Positions 54,250 through 62,743 of a stretch of 64,000 nt of DNA are shown here, one piece after another. A program made the translations under genes and the position numbers. This stretch comes from CAYYIS01 sp964470965 (GTDB lineage Bacteria; JAAXHH01; JABIQT01). Numbering within the stretch: position 1 is the stretch's first letter; each line of letters begins with the position of its first letter. The notes beneath the pieces are model-generated. The model searched no databases. It was given only the letters and a program-made list of their open reading frames with translations, and was not told where the DNA came from. The stretch is from the NCBI GenBank assembly GCA_964470965.1, contig CAYYIS010000011.1, positions 1 to 64,000 on the forward strand, written 5' to 3'.

Positions 54250-55028
54250 TGACCGCCGCCCGTATAGAGCAGGCGGCGGACCTTATCCTCAATGCCCGTC
54301 TGACGCACGCACCTGTCCTCCTGCCGGACGATTGCCGCCCACAGACGACCGATCAAGCGTATGCCATCCAGCACCGGGTGACGGAGCGGCTGAACCTGCC
54401 CTCGGCAGGCTGGAAGATTGGTGCCGCCAGCAAGGCCGTGGCTGCCGCAGAAGGCGCTTCCTCGGCGGTATCAGGCAGACTGTTCCAGCCGAACGTACAT
54501 CGGAGCCCGGCGACGTTGGGGACAGATCACTTTACCAGTTTTCGCAACTGTGAGGTTGAATTCGTATTGAGGGTCGGTAGAGATCTTCCCTCGCGGACCG
54601 AACTATACACCCATAAAGATATAGCGGATGCGGTGGATCGGCTCTACCCTGCCATCGAAATTGGAGACAGCCGTTTGGCAGACCGCGCCACGGCAGGCTT
54701 CCTGACGGTCTGCGCCGACAACGCCGGCGGTACACAGCTGGTTCTTGGGGACGAGATCCAGGACTGGCAGCGGCTGGACCTGCCGAATCATTCCGTTCGC
54801 ATGCTGATCAACGACAAGCCGGTCGCTCGGGGAATGGGGCGGGATGTGATGGGACATCCAATCAACGCGTTACTGTGGCTAGTTAATCAGCAAAACGGCT
54901 GGAACAACTCCGTCCCCGCTGGTTCATTGATCGCCACCGGTACCTGCACAGGCATCAACATCGCGCAACCCGGCGACCATGCCTTGGCGGATTTCGGTGA
55001 GATCGGACAGGTCGAAATACGGTTTTAG
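54249..55028 (+). CDS. 2-keto-4-pentenoate hydratase/FAH-type protein (MhpD-like)
   Basis: A 259-aa protein starting with GTG at 54249 within the TAGTG overlap of the PhyH stop. Motifs are AYAIQHRVTERL, GWKIGAASKAV, CEVEFVLRVGRDLP (metal E-x-E in EVE), YPAIEIGDSRL and IATGTCTGINIAQPGD. These match the hydratase/decarboxylase branch that adds water to 2-oxopent-4-enoate in meta-cleavage pathways. No other meta-cleavage enzyme lies nearby. It ends in a 4-nt overlap with a convergent gene. Confidence 0.84.
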   Translation: MTAARIEQAADLILNARLTHAPVLLPDDCRPQTTDQAYAIQHRVTERLNLPSAGWKIGAASKAVAAAEGASSAVSGRLFQPNVHRSPATLGTDHFTSFRNCEVEFVLRVGRDLPSRTELYTHKDIADAVDRLYPAIEIGDSRLADRATAGFLTVCADNAGGTQLVLGDEIQDWQRLDLPNHSVRMLINDKPVARGMGRDVMGHPINALLWLVNQQNGWNNSVPAGSLIATGTCTGINIAQPGDHALADFGEIGQVEIRF

Positions 55029-56494
55029 GGCGTGTTCAGTTTAATTACTTCCCAATCACAGATATTAGCCAGCGTCGTATGTCGCATACGGTCCCTCAAC
55101 CAGGAGTAGTTGCCGGCGAATCGGGGTATGACATCATCCGTGCCGGGATGCCGCTTTGCGATACGGCCCGCATGGGCTTCGTTCCAGATGAGATAAAGGC
55201 CGGGCGTATCTCCAGTTGGCACTGCCAGGGTATCCGCATCGATCTCATGCAAATGGACCACCCGGTGGTGGGTATAACGCTGTGCCGCATGAGCCATATC
55301 GAACGCGATGATAAGACTCCCTTCAACCGGTATATTATGCTCTATCCACGCTACCGCCTCCATCTCGCATGCCTTACGGTCGATGACTTCACCGATCGTG
55401 CGGGACGAGCCCATGGTCAGGCCTAATAGGCCGGCCAGCAAGGTCACACCTACCCCCACCCGAAGACCTGTTGCCTTACGATCTATATGGTCGTGAACGA
55501 AAACCAGTCCGACGGCACAACATAGGCTGAGCGGCACGGTCAGCGGCATCAGGTATCGGGGGTTGACCAGTGGCAGTCCGGCTAGGAATCCGAACAACCC
55601 CAAAAGCCAGATTCCTGTGAAGGCCAGCAGGGGAGGGTCCTTTCTGAGTACCCAAAGCCCGATCAACGAACAGGCAGCCCAGATAGGATTGAGGAAGCTC
55701 CATCCACCGAGTGTCCTGATATCCATCAGGGCGACCGGCCAGGGATAGGATAGCAGTCCGTCAGGCGTCACGAATTCGCTTCGAAGGGCATTGAGCGGGT
55801 GCCAAGCCTGTGCTATAAAAAGTGATGGGATGTGCAACTCCATGTGTTGCAGCTCAGGCAAAGCTATGAGCAACCCGACGGCGCTGCCGGCGACAATATG
55901 CCGCCAGGGCGGCCTTCGGCCTGATACTACCGCATAGGCCAAAACCGGCAGAAATGCCAACGCGCTGATGTAGCGGGTTATGGTCGCCAGCGTGAACAGT
56001 ACAACGGATGCCAGCCCGCACTTCCACGTCGGATGCTGCAGGTAGCGGATGCCGCACAATACGCCACCGGTCAGCCAGAACAGGGCCGGCACATCGCTCA
56101 TGATCACAATGCTACTGCGGATGTGGTAGGGCAGTAAACCCACGAGCAGCCCCGAGATCAGCGCTACGGCAAACCGTTTCGTGAGTACCCAACCCAACAG
56201 GCTCACAAGCACCGGAGTCAGGCTTCCCATGGTTAAGCCAACCAGTTGAGCGATTTCAGGGCGCACGCCGAAAGCTGTGATCATCAATGCCAGCAGCGCA
56301 GGGTAGCCGATACTGTCCTGCCCCCGATGCTCCAGGGATAACGCGATCTCCCGGCCTTGCTCGAAATAATAGTAGGCATCCTGCCCGTACAAACCGTCGA
56401 AACCTGTTTCCCATACGATACCGAACCGTATCAACAGCGCCGGCAGGCCGGTTAAAAGCACTATGGTTGTCAGGTTCTGTCGCTTTTGGTTCAT
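55025..56494 (-). CDS. GT39-like integral membrane glycosyltransferase (ArnT/PMT_2 type)
   Basis: A 489-aa membrane protein with about ten helices. The first periplasmic loop carries the acidic motif GLYGQDAYYYFEQGREIA, typical of undecaprenyl-phosphate-sugar-dependent transferases (GT-C fold). DSIGYPALLALMI follows. It would transfer a sugar from a lipid carrier to an outside acceptor. It is the last gene of the 55-64 kb reverse operon, 3 bp after the GT4 gene, and meets the forward hydratase gene tail-to-tail. Confidence 0.82.
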   Translation of the reverse strand: MNQKRQNLTTIVLLTGLPALLIRFGIVWETGFDGLYGQDAYYYFEQGREIALSLEHRGQDSIGYPALLALMITAFGVRPEIAQLVGLTMGSLTPVLVSLLGWVLTKRFAVALISGLLVGLLPYHIRSSIVIMSDVPALFWLTGGVLCGIRYLQHPTWKCGLASVVLFTLATITRYISALAFLPVLAYAVVSGRRPPWRHIVAGSAVGLLIALPELQHMELHIPSLFIAQAWHPLNALRSEFVTPDGLLSYPWPVALMDIRTLGGWSFLNPIWAACSLIGLWVLRKDPPLLAFTGIWLLGLFGFLAGLPLVNPRYLMPLTVPLSLCCAVGLVFVHDHIDRKATGLRVGVGVTLLAGLLGLTMGSSRTIGEVIDRKACEMEAVAWIEHNIPVEGSLIIAFDMAHAAQRYTHHRVVHLHEIDADTLAVPTGDTPGLYLIWNEAHAGRIAKRHPGTDDVIPRFAGNYSWLRDRMRHTTLANICDWEVIKLNTP

Positions 56495-56497
56495 GGT

Positions 56498-57628
56498 TCA
56501 GCCGTCCAACGGGTGGGAATCATCTCCGATAATATGTTCATATACGTCCGCTAGCCGGTCGACAGAGAGTTTCATATCATACCGTTGTGCTATTTCACGA
56601 TTGCGGAGTCCGGTCTCCAGTCGTTTGTGAGGATGGTCCAAAAAGCCGGCAATGGCGTTCGCGAGCGTCTGCTCATCGCCTCTCGGTACGCAGACGTCCG
56701 CATCGATCAACTCCGGCGCCAGGCCGACCTCCGTAGCCACCACCGGAAGCCCGCAGGCCATGGCTTCTAGCAGTACGACGCCCTGCGCTTCATGTTCAGA
56801 CGTGAGTAAAAACAGATCCGCATTCTGATAACAGACGACCATCTTATCGTGATGAACCCATCCCCGCCAGTCAATCCGCGAATCTATACCCAATGAACTA
56901 CTGAGAGCCTGCAGATCTTTTTTCAGATATCCGTCCCCCACGATTTCGAGACGCCATGGACGGTCCGCAATACGAGCCATGGCCTGTAGCAGTAACCGCT
57001 GGTTTTTTACGGGTACAAGCCCAGCCACATGAAGGATTTTAATCTCATCTCTGTTCAAACCAGACTTTACCGGTCTGTAGCCTTGCGTGTCTATACCCAG
57101 TGGAATGGAAAGAGCCTTTTTAACCCCGGCGGTATTACGTTTGGTAAGCAGGTTGTACTGATAGGCAGACCCGACGATAATCCTGTCTGCAAACCTGAGA
57201 GATGCTTTAACGAAAAGCCGCGGTATAAACCTTTGCCAGTCTCCGTAGCTGATATCCTTGCGGTCAACAATTTCGCCACCGGCGCAGGTCAGGACCAGAG
57301 GGAGGCCCAATTGTAATGCTGCTATGGCGCCGGTAAGGCCGGGTGTTGTTCCCCAAAAAGAGTGTATCAGGTCAAACGGTTTGAGACGATATTCTGCCTT
57401 GATGCATCCAACTCCGGATTTTACGGAACCGACGGGACCGTTTGCCAAGGCCGATACGGGTACGCCTTTGATCCGATAATCCATCTGTCTCCCTGGATAC
57501 CGGAGCGTTACGACATATACTTCGTATCGCTCTGCCATGGCCAGGATCGTCTCCGAAACTGCGGGTAAAAACCAGTCGCTCTCACCCGCTGGAAACCCCG
57601 GAACGACGTAGCAAATTCGGAATGGCAT
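56498..57628 (-). CDS. Family 4 glycosyltransferase
   Basis: A 376-aa GT-B glycosyltransferase. The N-terminal domain has IRYVVPGFPAGE-like acceptor loops; the C-terminal nucleotide-sugar domain contains HVAGLVPVKNQRLLLQAM and the E-x7-E motif in SEHEAQGVVLLEAMACGLPVVATE. It adds a sugar to the growing glycan or lipid precursor. It lies between the methyltransferase and the GT39-like gene. Confidence 0.9.
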   Translation of the reverse strand: MPFRICYVVPGFPAGESDWFLPAVSETILAMAERYEVYVVTLRYPGRQMDYRIKGVPVSALANGPVGSVKSGVGCIKAEYRLKPFDLIHSFWGTTPGLTGAIAALQLGLPLVLTCAGGEIVDRKDISYGDWQRFIPRLFVKASLRFADRIIVGSAYQYNLLTKRNTAGVKKALSIPLGIDTQGYRPVKSGLNRDEIKILHVAGLVPVKNQRLLLQAMARIADRPWRLEIVGDGYLKKDLQALSSSLGIDSRIDWRGWVHHDKMVVCYQNADLFLLTSEHEAQGVVLLEAMACGLPVVATEVGLAPELIDADVCVPRGDEQTLANAIAGFLDHPHKRLETGLRNREIAQRYDMKLSVDRLADVYEHIIGDDSHPLDG

Positions 57629-57648
57629 ACAATTCTCCGGCAGGTTCC

Positions 57649-58437
57649 CTACTGGCGCTGCAATTCAAGACAATAATGATCGCCGAGTTTATTGAATAAA
57701 GGCAAGCGGTTGAAATATGTGTCAAGGGATCGTAGTAATCGAAAAGACCGGGGAAAACGATCGACCAGCGGATTCATGTAAGATGGCGGAATAAGAACAC
57801 CGACGCCCGTGGTTATGAGATGCCTGCAATGGGGTTTGCAGATTTCTACGACCGTCTTTGGTGGGGGATAGATCACGTGGACGGAAGCCTCTCCGATTGA
57901 CACATCCGCGCCATCTCTCTGCAGGCGGCGGAAAGCGGTGCGCGGTTGCAGCTGCACTATGTGAGCGGCTATTTCCCAGGCACACCATCGGCCAATCAGG
58001 CATAGGACCGCATAGCCGCCGGGTTTCAGCCAATTGCCGGCAAGCGTTCCGATAAGTTCCGGGTTGTCAAGACAGTTCAATACACCGAAATCCGAGAACA
58101 GGCCGTCGAACGGTTCACCCGGTGTAGCGCACGCTACCTCTTCCGCAGAGCACGCTTTCAGCTCCACTAGGTCCTCCAACCTCGCCTCCGCCACGCGCTG
58201 GCGTGCTATATCCACCATCCGGGGCGATGCATCGATGGCGGTCACCCGAATCCCTTGCCTTGCCAGAAAAACGGTATCCACCCCGGTACCACACCCGATC
58301 TCGAGTATCCGCATCCCCGACCGAAACCTGCGTGTCAAGATATCGGTTACTACTGCCCTCTGGTACCGACCGACTGTGGTGTCGGTGTAGTCATCGTCGT
58401 AGGATGGTGCGATAGCATCGAATGGGGATGGGTTCAT
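57649..58437 (-). CDS. Class I SAM-dependent methyltransferase
   Basis: About 262 aa. SAM motif I is RILEIGCGTGVDTVFLA, with AIDASPRMVDIAR (motif II) and FSDFGVLNCL. The ATG at 58437 (MNPSPFDAIAPSYDDDYTDT) gives the standard N-terminus; the frame opens earlier at 58458 inside the overlap. Embedded in the glycan operon, it may O-methylate a sugar. Confidence 0.87.
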   Translation of the reverse strand: MNPSPFDAIAPSYDDDYTDTTVGRYQRAVVTDILTRRFRSGMRILEIGCGTGVDTVFLARQGIRVTAIDASPRMVDIARQRVAEARLEDLVELKACSAEEVACATPGEPFDGLFSDFGVLNCLDNPELIGTLAGNWLKPGGYAVLCLIGRWCAWEIAAHIVQLQPRTAFRRLQRDGADVSIGEASVHVIYPPPKTVVEICKPHCRHLITTGVGVLIPPSYMNPLVDRFPRSFRLLRSLDTYFNRLPLFNKLGDHYCLELQRQ

Positions 58438-58441
58438 TATT

Positions 58442-59836
58442 TCAATCTTGAAATTCATTTTCTGTCCATCTCATGCCCCAGCGGGCGATGCGGGCGTTGA
58501 TGAAGGCGCGGACGAGTTTTGAATAGCTCCGTTTCGGACTATGCCGGGCCTTATGCAGCGCCACTTCGTGGACCATCCAGTGATTCGCGAACCTATAAAA
58601 TCGGCGTGAGCGGCGCCCTTGTACGGCCAGATCCCGTTCCGTGCGCACATTCCAGGGAAGATGGTCGATCAGTTTGGATTCGATCTCATCATAGTAGGGA
58701 GTCCCTTTGATGGGGTAGGAGACGGTGGTGAGAAACATATCCGCCGCCGTTTGCTTGAGATGCTCCGTCGTCGCTTCTATATCCGAGATTTCCTCACCTT
58801 CATATCCCAGCATCACGAACAGGCCCACCTGGATCCCGTGCTGTTGGGCAACGCGGGTCATTTCTTTGATACAGTCAGTCGTCACGGCGCGTTGCATGGC
58901 GTCCAAGATACGCTGCGAACCACTCTCTGATCCGAGCCATATCCTCGTACAGCCAATCTCGGCCAGTGTCTCAATGACCCGATTGTTGAGCCGGTCTGCC
59001 CTGGAGATGCATTCGAACGGAAGTCGTAATCCGCGCCGACGCATTTCATCAGCATATTTATACAGCCATTTGTGGTTGATCGTGAATACATCGTCCGCAA
59101 TCCAGAGCATGTCCGGATTGTAGGTTTCCACCAGGAGAGCCACTTCCTCCGCGATGAGTTCAGGCGATCGACGGCGATGGGATTCACCGAACACTGTGTG
59201 GCTGCACCAGGCGCATTCATAGGGACACCCCCGGGCGGTGATCAGCGAGATCGAACTCATGCCGTGGCTTGATATCCAGGCGTCCAGGTAGCACGACATG
59301 TCGATGGCGTCCCGGTCCGGGAAAGGCAGCGTGTTCAGGTTCCGAATATAGGGCCGTTCCGCCGTTTTCACGCAAACGCCATCCTCTGTCCGGTATACGA
59401 TTCCCTGTACATCTCCCAGTTCATGAACACCCTGCCTTTCTATGGTCGGCAGTAGCTCCTCCAAGGTATGCTCGCCTTCGCCTATGACTACAATATTCGC
59501 ACCGTGCTTCAGGAACTGCTCGGCGTAATGTGGTGGCTCAGGTCCGCCTACAATCACCACGGCGCCGGAGTCTCGGGCCTCCTGTATCATTTCCAAAATC
59601 GTGAGCTTGGTCATCAGATTGCAGTATAAACCCACCACAGGAGGCCGTCGTTCAGCCAGAATGTCCCGGAAGGCCTGCCGTGTTTGAAAGGTACCATCAA
59701 ACACATCCACCGTATGGCCTTCGGATTTCAGATAGGCGGAGATATACAGAAGACCGAGTGGCGGGTACGGCTTCATAACCTGCTGTTCTTTAGGGTCTTC
59801 AGCGAGGAAGAAACCATGAGAGAGGAGAATGTACAT
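58442..59836 (-). CDS. Radical SAM protein with B12-binding domain (copy 1 of 3)
   Basis: About 464 aa. The N-terminal B12-binding-like domain (PYPPLGLLYISAYLKSEGHTVDVFD, VVGLYCN, VIVGGPEPPHYAEQFL) is followed by the radical SAM core: ARGCPYECAWCSH (CxxxCxxC) and IWLGSESGSQRILDAM. The ATG at 59836 is preferred over the upstream start. Such proteins do methylations or rearrangements at unactivated carbons. It overlaps no gene but is only 14 bp from copy 2. Confidence 0.88.
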   Translation of the reverse strand: MYILLSHGFFLAEDPKEQQVMKPYPPLGLLYISAYLKSEGHTVDVFDGTFQTRQAFRDILAERRPPVVGLYCNLMTKLTILEMIQEARDSGAVVIVGGPEPPHYAEQFLKHGANIVVIGEGEHTLEELLPTIERQGVHELGDVQGIVYRTEDGVCVKTAERPYIRNLNTLPFPDRDAIDMSCYLDAWISSHGMSSISLITARGCPYECAWCSHTVFGESHRRRSPELIAEEVALLVETYNPDMLWIADDVFTINHKWLYKYADEMRRRGLRLPFECISRADRLNNRVIETLAEIGCTRIWLGSESGSQRILDAMQRAVTTDCIKEMTRVAQQHGIQVGLFVMLGYEGEEISDIEATTEHLKQTAADMFLTTVSYPIKGTPYYDEIESKLIDHLPWNVRTERDLAVQGRRSRRFYRFANHWMVHEVALHKARHSPKRSYSKLVRAFINARIARWGMRWTENEFQD

Positions 59837-59850
59837 GAAATCCAGACGGC

Positions 59851-61281
59851 TTACGACAATTGCGCGGGTGGCCGGAGCCACTCCACACACGTCTTTTCAA
59901 AGGGTAGGCGATAGAAATCCGTTCGGCAACGCAGACGCGACATCCACTGCAGCGGCTGGTGTAATATGTGCGGGTGAATACCGAAGGCATGCCGCTGGTA
60001 GAATTTGAACCGCTGGACCATTCGGCGTTGCGTACGGTTCAACCAGAGGTTGTCCGAACCATCGGTACCCACATAATCAAAATCAACCCACTCTTCCAGA
60101 GTGCGTGGCATCCTGTACCCGGTACGCTCCGCTTCAAGGGCGATAGGAGTACCGGGGTACGGACGGTAAAAGAAAATCTGTGCTTCGAAAAGAGGGCTCA
60201 AACGCCGAAGCTCCTTTACAAGGCGCATGGTAGCGGCAATACTTTCTTCCGTCTCACCCGGAAATCCCACGATAAATGGAAAGGTAGCTCCGATGTCATG
60301 GCGGATACACTTTTCTGCGCTGATAAAAACCTGTTCTATTTTTATGTCTTTCTTCATCCAGTCGAGCATTTCCTGAGAGCCGGATTCCACGCCAATCATT
60401 ACCCGCCTTAGTCCGGATCGTCTGGCACCTGATAACAGTGCATCATCCATCCTGTCACCCTGATCGGCACGCATCGTGGCGGTCCATGAAATGTTCAGAT
60501 CGGCGCTGATAAACGCCTCGGAAATAGCAGCGACCCTTTTCGCGCTCGTAAAGAATGTCTCATCCTGAAAAGATACCTCCTCAATGTGGTGCTGAGCGGC
60601 CAGCATGGTAATTTCTCGCCCCATCCGATTGGGCGACAGACCGACCCAGCCGCGTTTATATACGAATGGATCAGCGCAGAATTCACATCGGAACCGGCAG
60701 CCCTGAGAGGAGATGTAATCGAGTTGCCGCCGGCCTTTTAATACAAAATACCGCTCTACCGGTATTAGGCCATAGTTGTGTTCAGGAAAGGAATCTACCT
60801 TACGGAGCGGACGCGGAGGGTTAACGGTAATGGTTCCATTCTGCCGGAAGGCTGTTCCTTCACACCCTTCAAGGGAGTCGTGGGATGCCAGGCGCTCCAC
60901 CACTTCTGCAAACGTTTCCTCGCCCTGTCCTGTTATCGTGATGTCTACACTCTTCTCTTCCAGACAGTCCGCTTGAAAAAGCGATGGATGCCATCCCCCC
61001 CACACGATCGGCAGGTTAGGATGTCGGACCTTGACTGCCTGTGATATTCGAAGCGCATCTTTAATCGGCTGGCCGGTAAGCACGGTCATGCCAAGGCAGA
61101 GGGCACCATCCGCACGGGTCAGTACTACATCCAGTGGGTCCGATTCGAGCCGTGCGTCGATGATATCGACCTCATATTTGTCGGTGTCGAGCGACGATCC
61201 AACGGCAAGCAGCCCGAGTGGCATGGTGTAGAAGACGGCGTCCGGATTGTAAAGCAGAATACGATGCCGCGCCATTGTCAT
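59851..61281 (-). CDS. Radical SAM protein with B12-binding domain (copy 2 of 3)
   Basis: About 476 aa. The B12-like domain (RILLYNPDAVFYTMPLGLLAVG, PIVWGGWHPSLFQ) precedes SSQGCRFRCEFCADPF and MIGVESGSQEMLDWM. The ATG at 61281 overlaps the stop of copy 3 in an ATGA. The frame runs much further upstream, but that part lies within copy 3. It differs clearly from its neighbours, so the three are not recent duplicates. Confidence 0.88.
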   Translation of the reverse strand: MTMARHRILLYNPDAVFYTMPLGLLAVGSSLDTDKYEVDIIDARLESDPLDVVLTRADGALCLGMTVLTGQPIKDALRISQAVKVRHPNLPIVWGGWHPSLFQADCLEEKSVDITITGQGEETFAEVVERLASHDSLEGCEGTAFRQNGTITVNPPRPLRKVDSFPEHNYGLIPVERYFVLKGRRQLDYISSQGCRFRCEFCADPFVYKRGWVGLSPNRMGREITMLAAQHHIEEVSFQDETFFTSAKRVAAISEAFISADLNISWTATMRADQGDRMDDALLSGARRSGLRRVMIGVESGSQEMLDWMKKDIKIEQVFISAEKCIRHDIGATFPFIVGFPGETEESIAATMRLVKELRRLSPLFEAQIFFYRPYPGTPIALEAERTGYRMPRTLEEWVDFDYVGTDGSDNLWLNRTQRRMVQRFKFYQRHAFGIHPHILHQPLQWMSRLRCRTDFYRLPFEKTCVEWLRPPAQLS

Positions 61282-62741
61282 ATGTCCTGTTGCAGCCGCC
61301 GCAGCCTGAGGCTGCCGGTCGTAACGGCGATCGCACCTGTTACGGCGGAGGCTATGGTCTGGAGATGCTTTCTGCTGGTCCGATACGGATGACGGAGGCA
61401 GGAGAGCAAGGTGGTCCAACCTTTTTGAAGTCGAAATCTGCCGTGGACCACCCGGTGTAAAACCCGGTAGTATTCGGGTGCATAGGTTCCCTGAAACATC
61501 ATGTCAAGATCATCACTGTCCGTCCAGTTTTGCTTGTGAATCATCTGCTGTTTGACGCGTTCGTAGAATCTGGTGCCGGGGAGGGGATAGGAGACCGAAA
61601 TGCCGATGTCGTCCGGCACACAGGCGTGCACCATCCGGACGGTGCGGTCGATATCCTCGCGGGTCTCTCCCGGATATCCGAACTGCAGGAACAATCCTAC
61701 TTTTATGCCGTGCCGGTGCAACCTCTCTGCCGCGCTGTGGATCTGTTGGACCGTTGTTCCCTTGTCCATGGCATCGAGGATTTTCTGGGAGCCGGATTCG
61801 GCCCCGACCCAGGTCATGTCGCAACCGGCTGTTTTGAGTGATGCGACCACATCTTCATCGAGCAGGTCAACACGGGCCTGAATCTTGAACGGCGTTTTTG
61901 CGTCAAGTAGGCTTACACGGTGACTGAACTGCGATACCCAGCCCGGTTTGAGTCCGAAAATATCATCCGCAAACCAGATGTGATCCGGGTGGTAACGCTC
62001 CTTCACCTCTTTCAGTTCTTGTGCTACGTACCCGGGGCTGTGGCTGCTATACCGGTTGCCGTAGATCGGCTTGGCGCACCAGTTGCACTTGAACGGGCAG
62101 CCGCGAGTAGTGACCATGTTCATGGAGTAATAGCCATGGCGCGATCGCCAGGCCCGTTCGTACCGCTCCATGGCTACCAGATCACGGGCCGGCTTAGGGA
62201 GGACATCGAGATCTTTTATGAAGCCACGCGGTTCCGTGTGCACCAGATTCTCGTCCCGACGAAAAACCAGGCCTGCGATGTCTTCCGGAGAAGATGGTAA
62301 GCGACCCGTAAGGGCATCCAGTAGTGCCCGCAGCGAGTGTTCGCCCTCTCCGGCCAGAAGGTAATCAACGCCGTGGTTCAGATAGTCCTCTGTATGGTCC
62401 GTCGCATCGGAGCCGGATACGATGACGGTGCAGCCATGCTGCTTTGCCAGCGAAATCATCACGAAGGCAGCATCGCGCATCCGGGTAAGGCACATTTTGC
62501 TTAGGTAGTTAAAGTTGTCTTCGAACAAGACCAGGAACCGTGGTTTGTGTGTCCGGATAGCGTTTTTCAGTTCTTCCGGTCGTTCCGCAAACATACTGTC
62601 GAACAACGCTACCGAATACCCTGCCTGCCTTACATACCCGGCTGCGTAGAGCGTCCCGAGCGGCGGGTAGGGCTGCATGGTCTCCCATTGCTTGGGATCA
62701 AATCTCAAAAAGTATGAATGGGTACAGAGGATTTCAGCCAT
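61278..62741 (-). CDS. Radical SAM protein with B12-binding domain (copy 3 of 3)
   Basis: A 487-aa member of the same superfamily: PYPPLGTLYAAGYVRQAGYSV, CTVIVSGSDATDHTEDYL (B12-like fold), then TTRGCPFKCNWCAKPIYG and WVGAESGSQKILDAM. It precedes copy 2 with a 4-nt overlap and follows the GT4/nucleotidyltransferase gene by 2 bp. Substrate is probably a sugar, lipid or terpenoid precursor of the surface glycan pathway. Confidence 0.88.
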   Translation of the reverse strand: MAEILCTHSYFLRFDPKQWETMQPYPPLGTLYAAGYVRQAGYSVALFDSMFAERPEELKNAIRTHKPRFLVLFEDNFNYLSKMCLTRMRDAAFVMISLAKQHGCTVIVSGSDATDHTEDYLNHGVDYLLAGEGEHSLRALLDALTGRLPSSPEDIAGLVFRRDENLVHTEPRGFIKDLDVLPKPARDLVAMERYERAWRSRHGYYSMNMVTTRGCPFKCNWCAKPIYGNRYSSHSPGYVAQELKEVKERYHPDHIWFADDIFGLKPGWVSQFSHRVSLLDAKTPFKIQARVDLLDEDVVASLKTAGCDMTWVGAESGSQKILDAMDKGTTVQQIHSAAERLHRHGIKVGLFLQFGYPGETREDIDRTVRMVHACVPDDIGISVSYPLPGTRFYERVKQQMIHKQNWTDSDDLDMMFQGTYAPEYYRVLHRVVHGRFRLQKGWTTLLSCLRHPYRTSRKHLQTIASAVTGAIAVTTGSLRLRRLQQDI

Positions 62742-62743
62742 AC

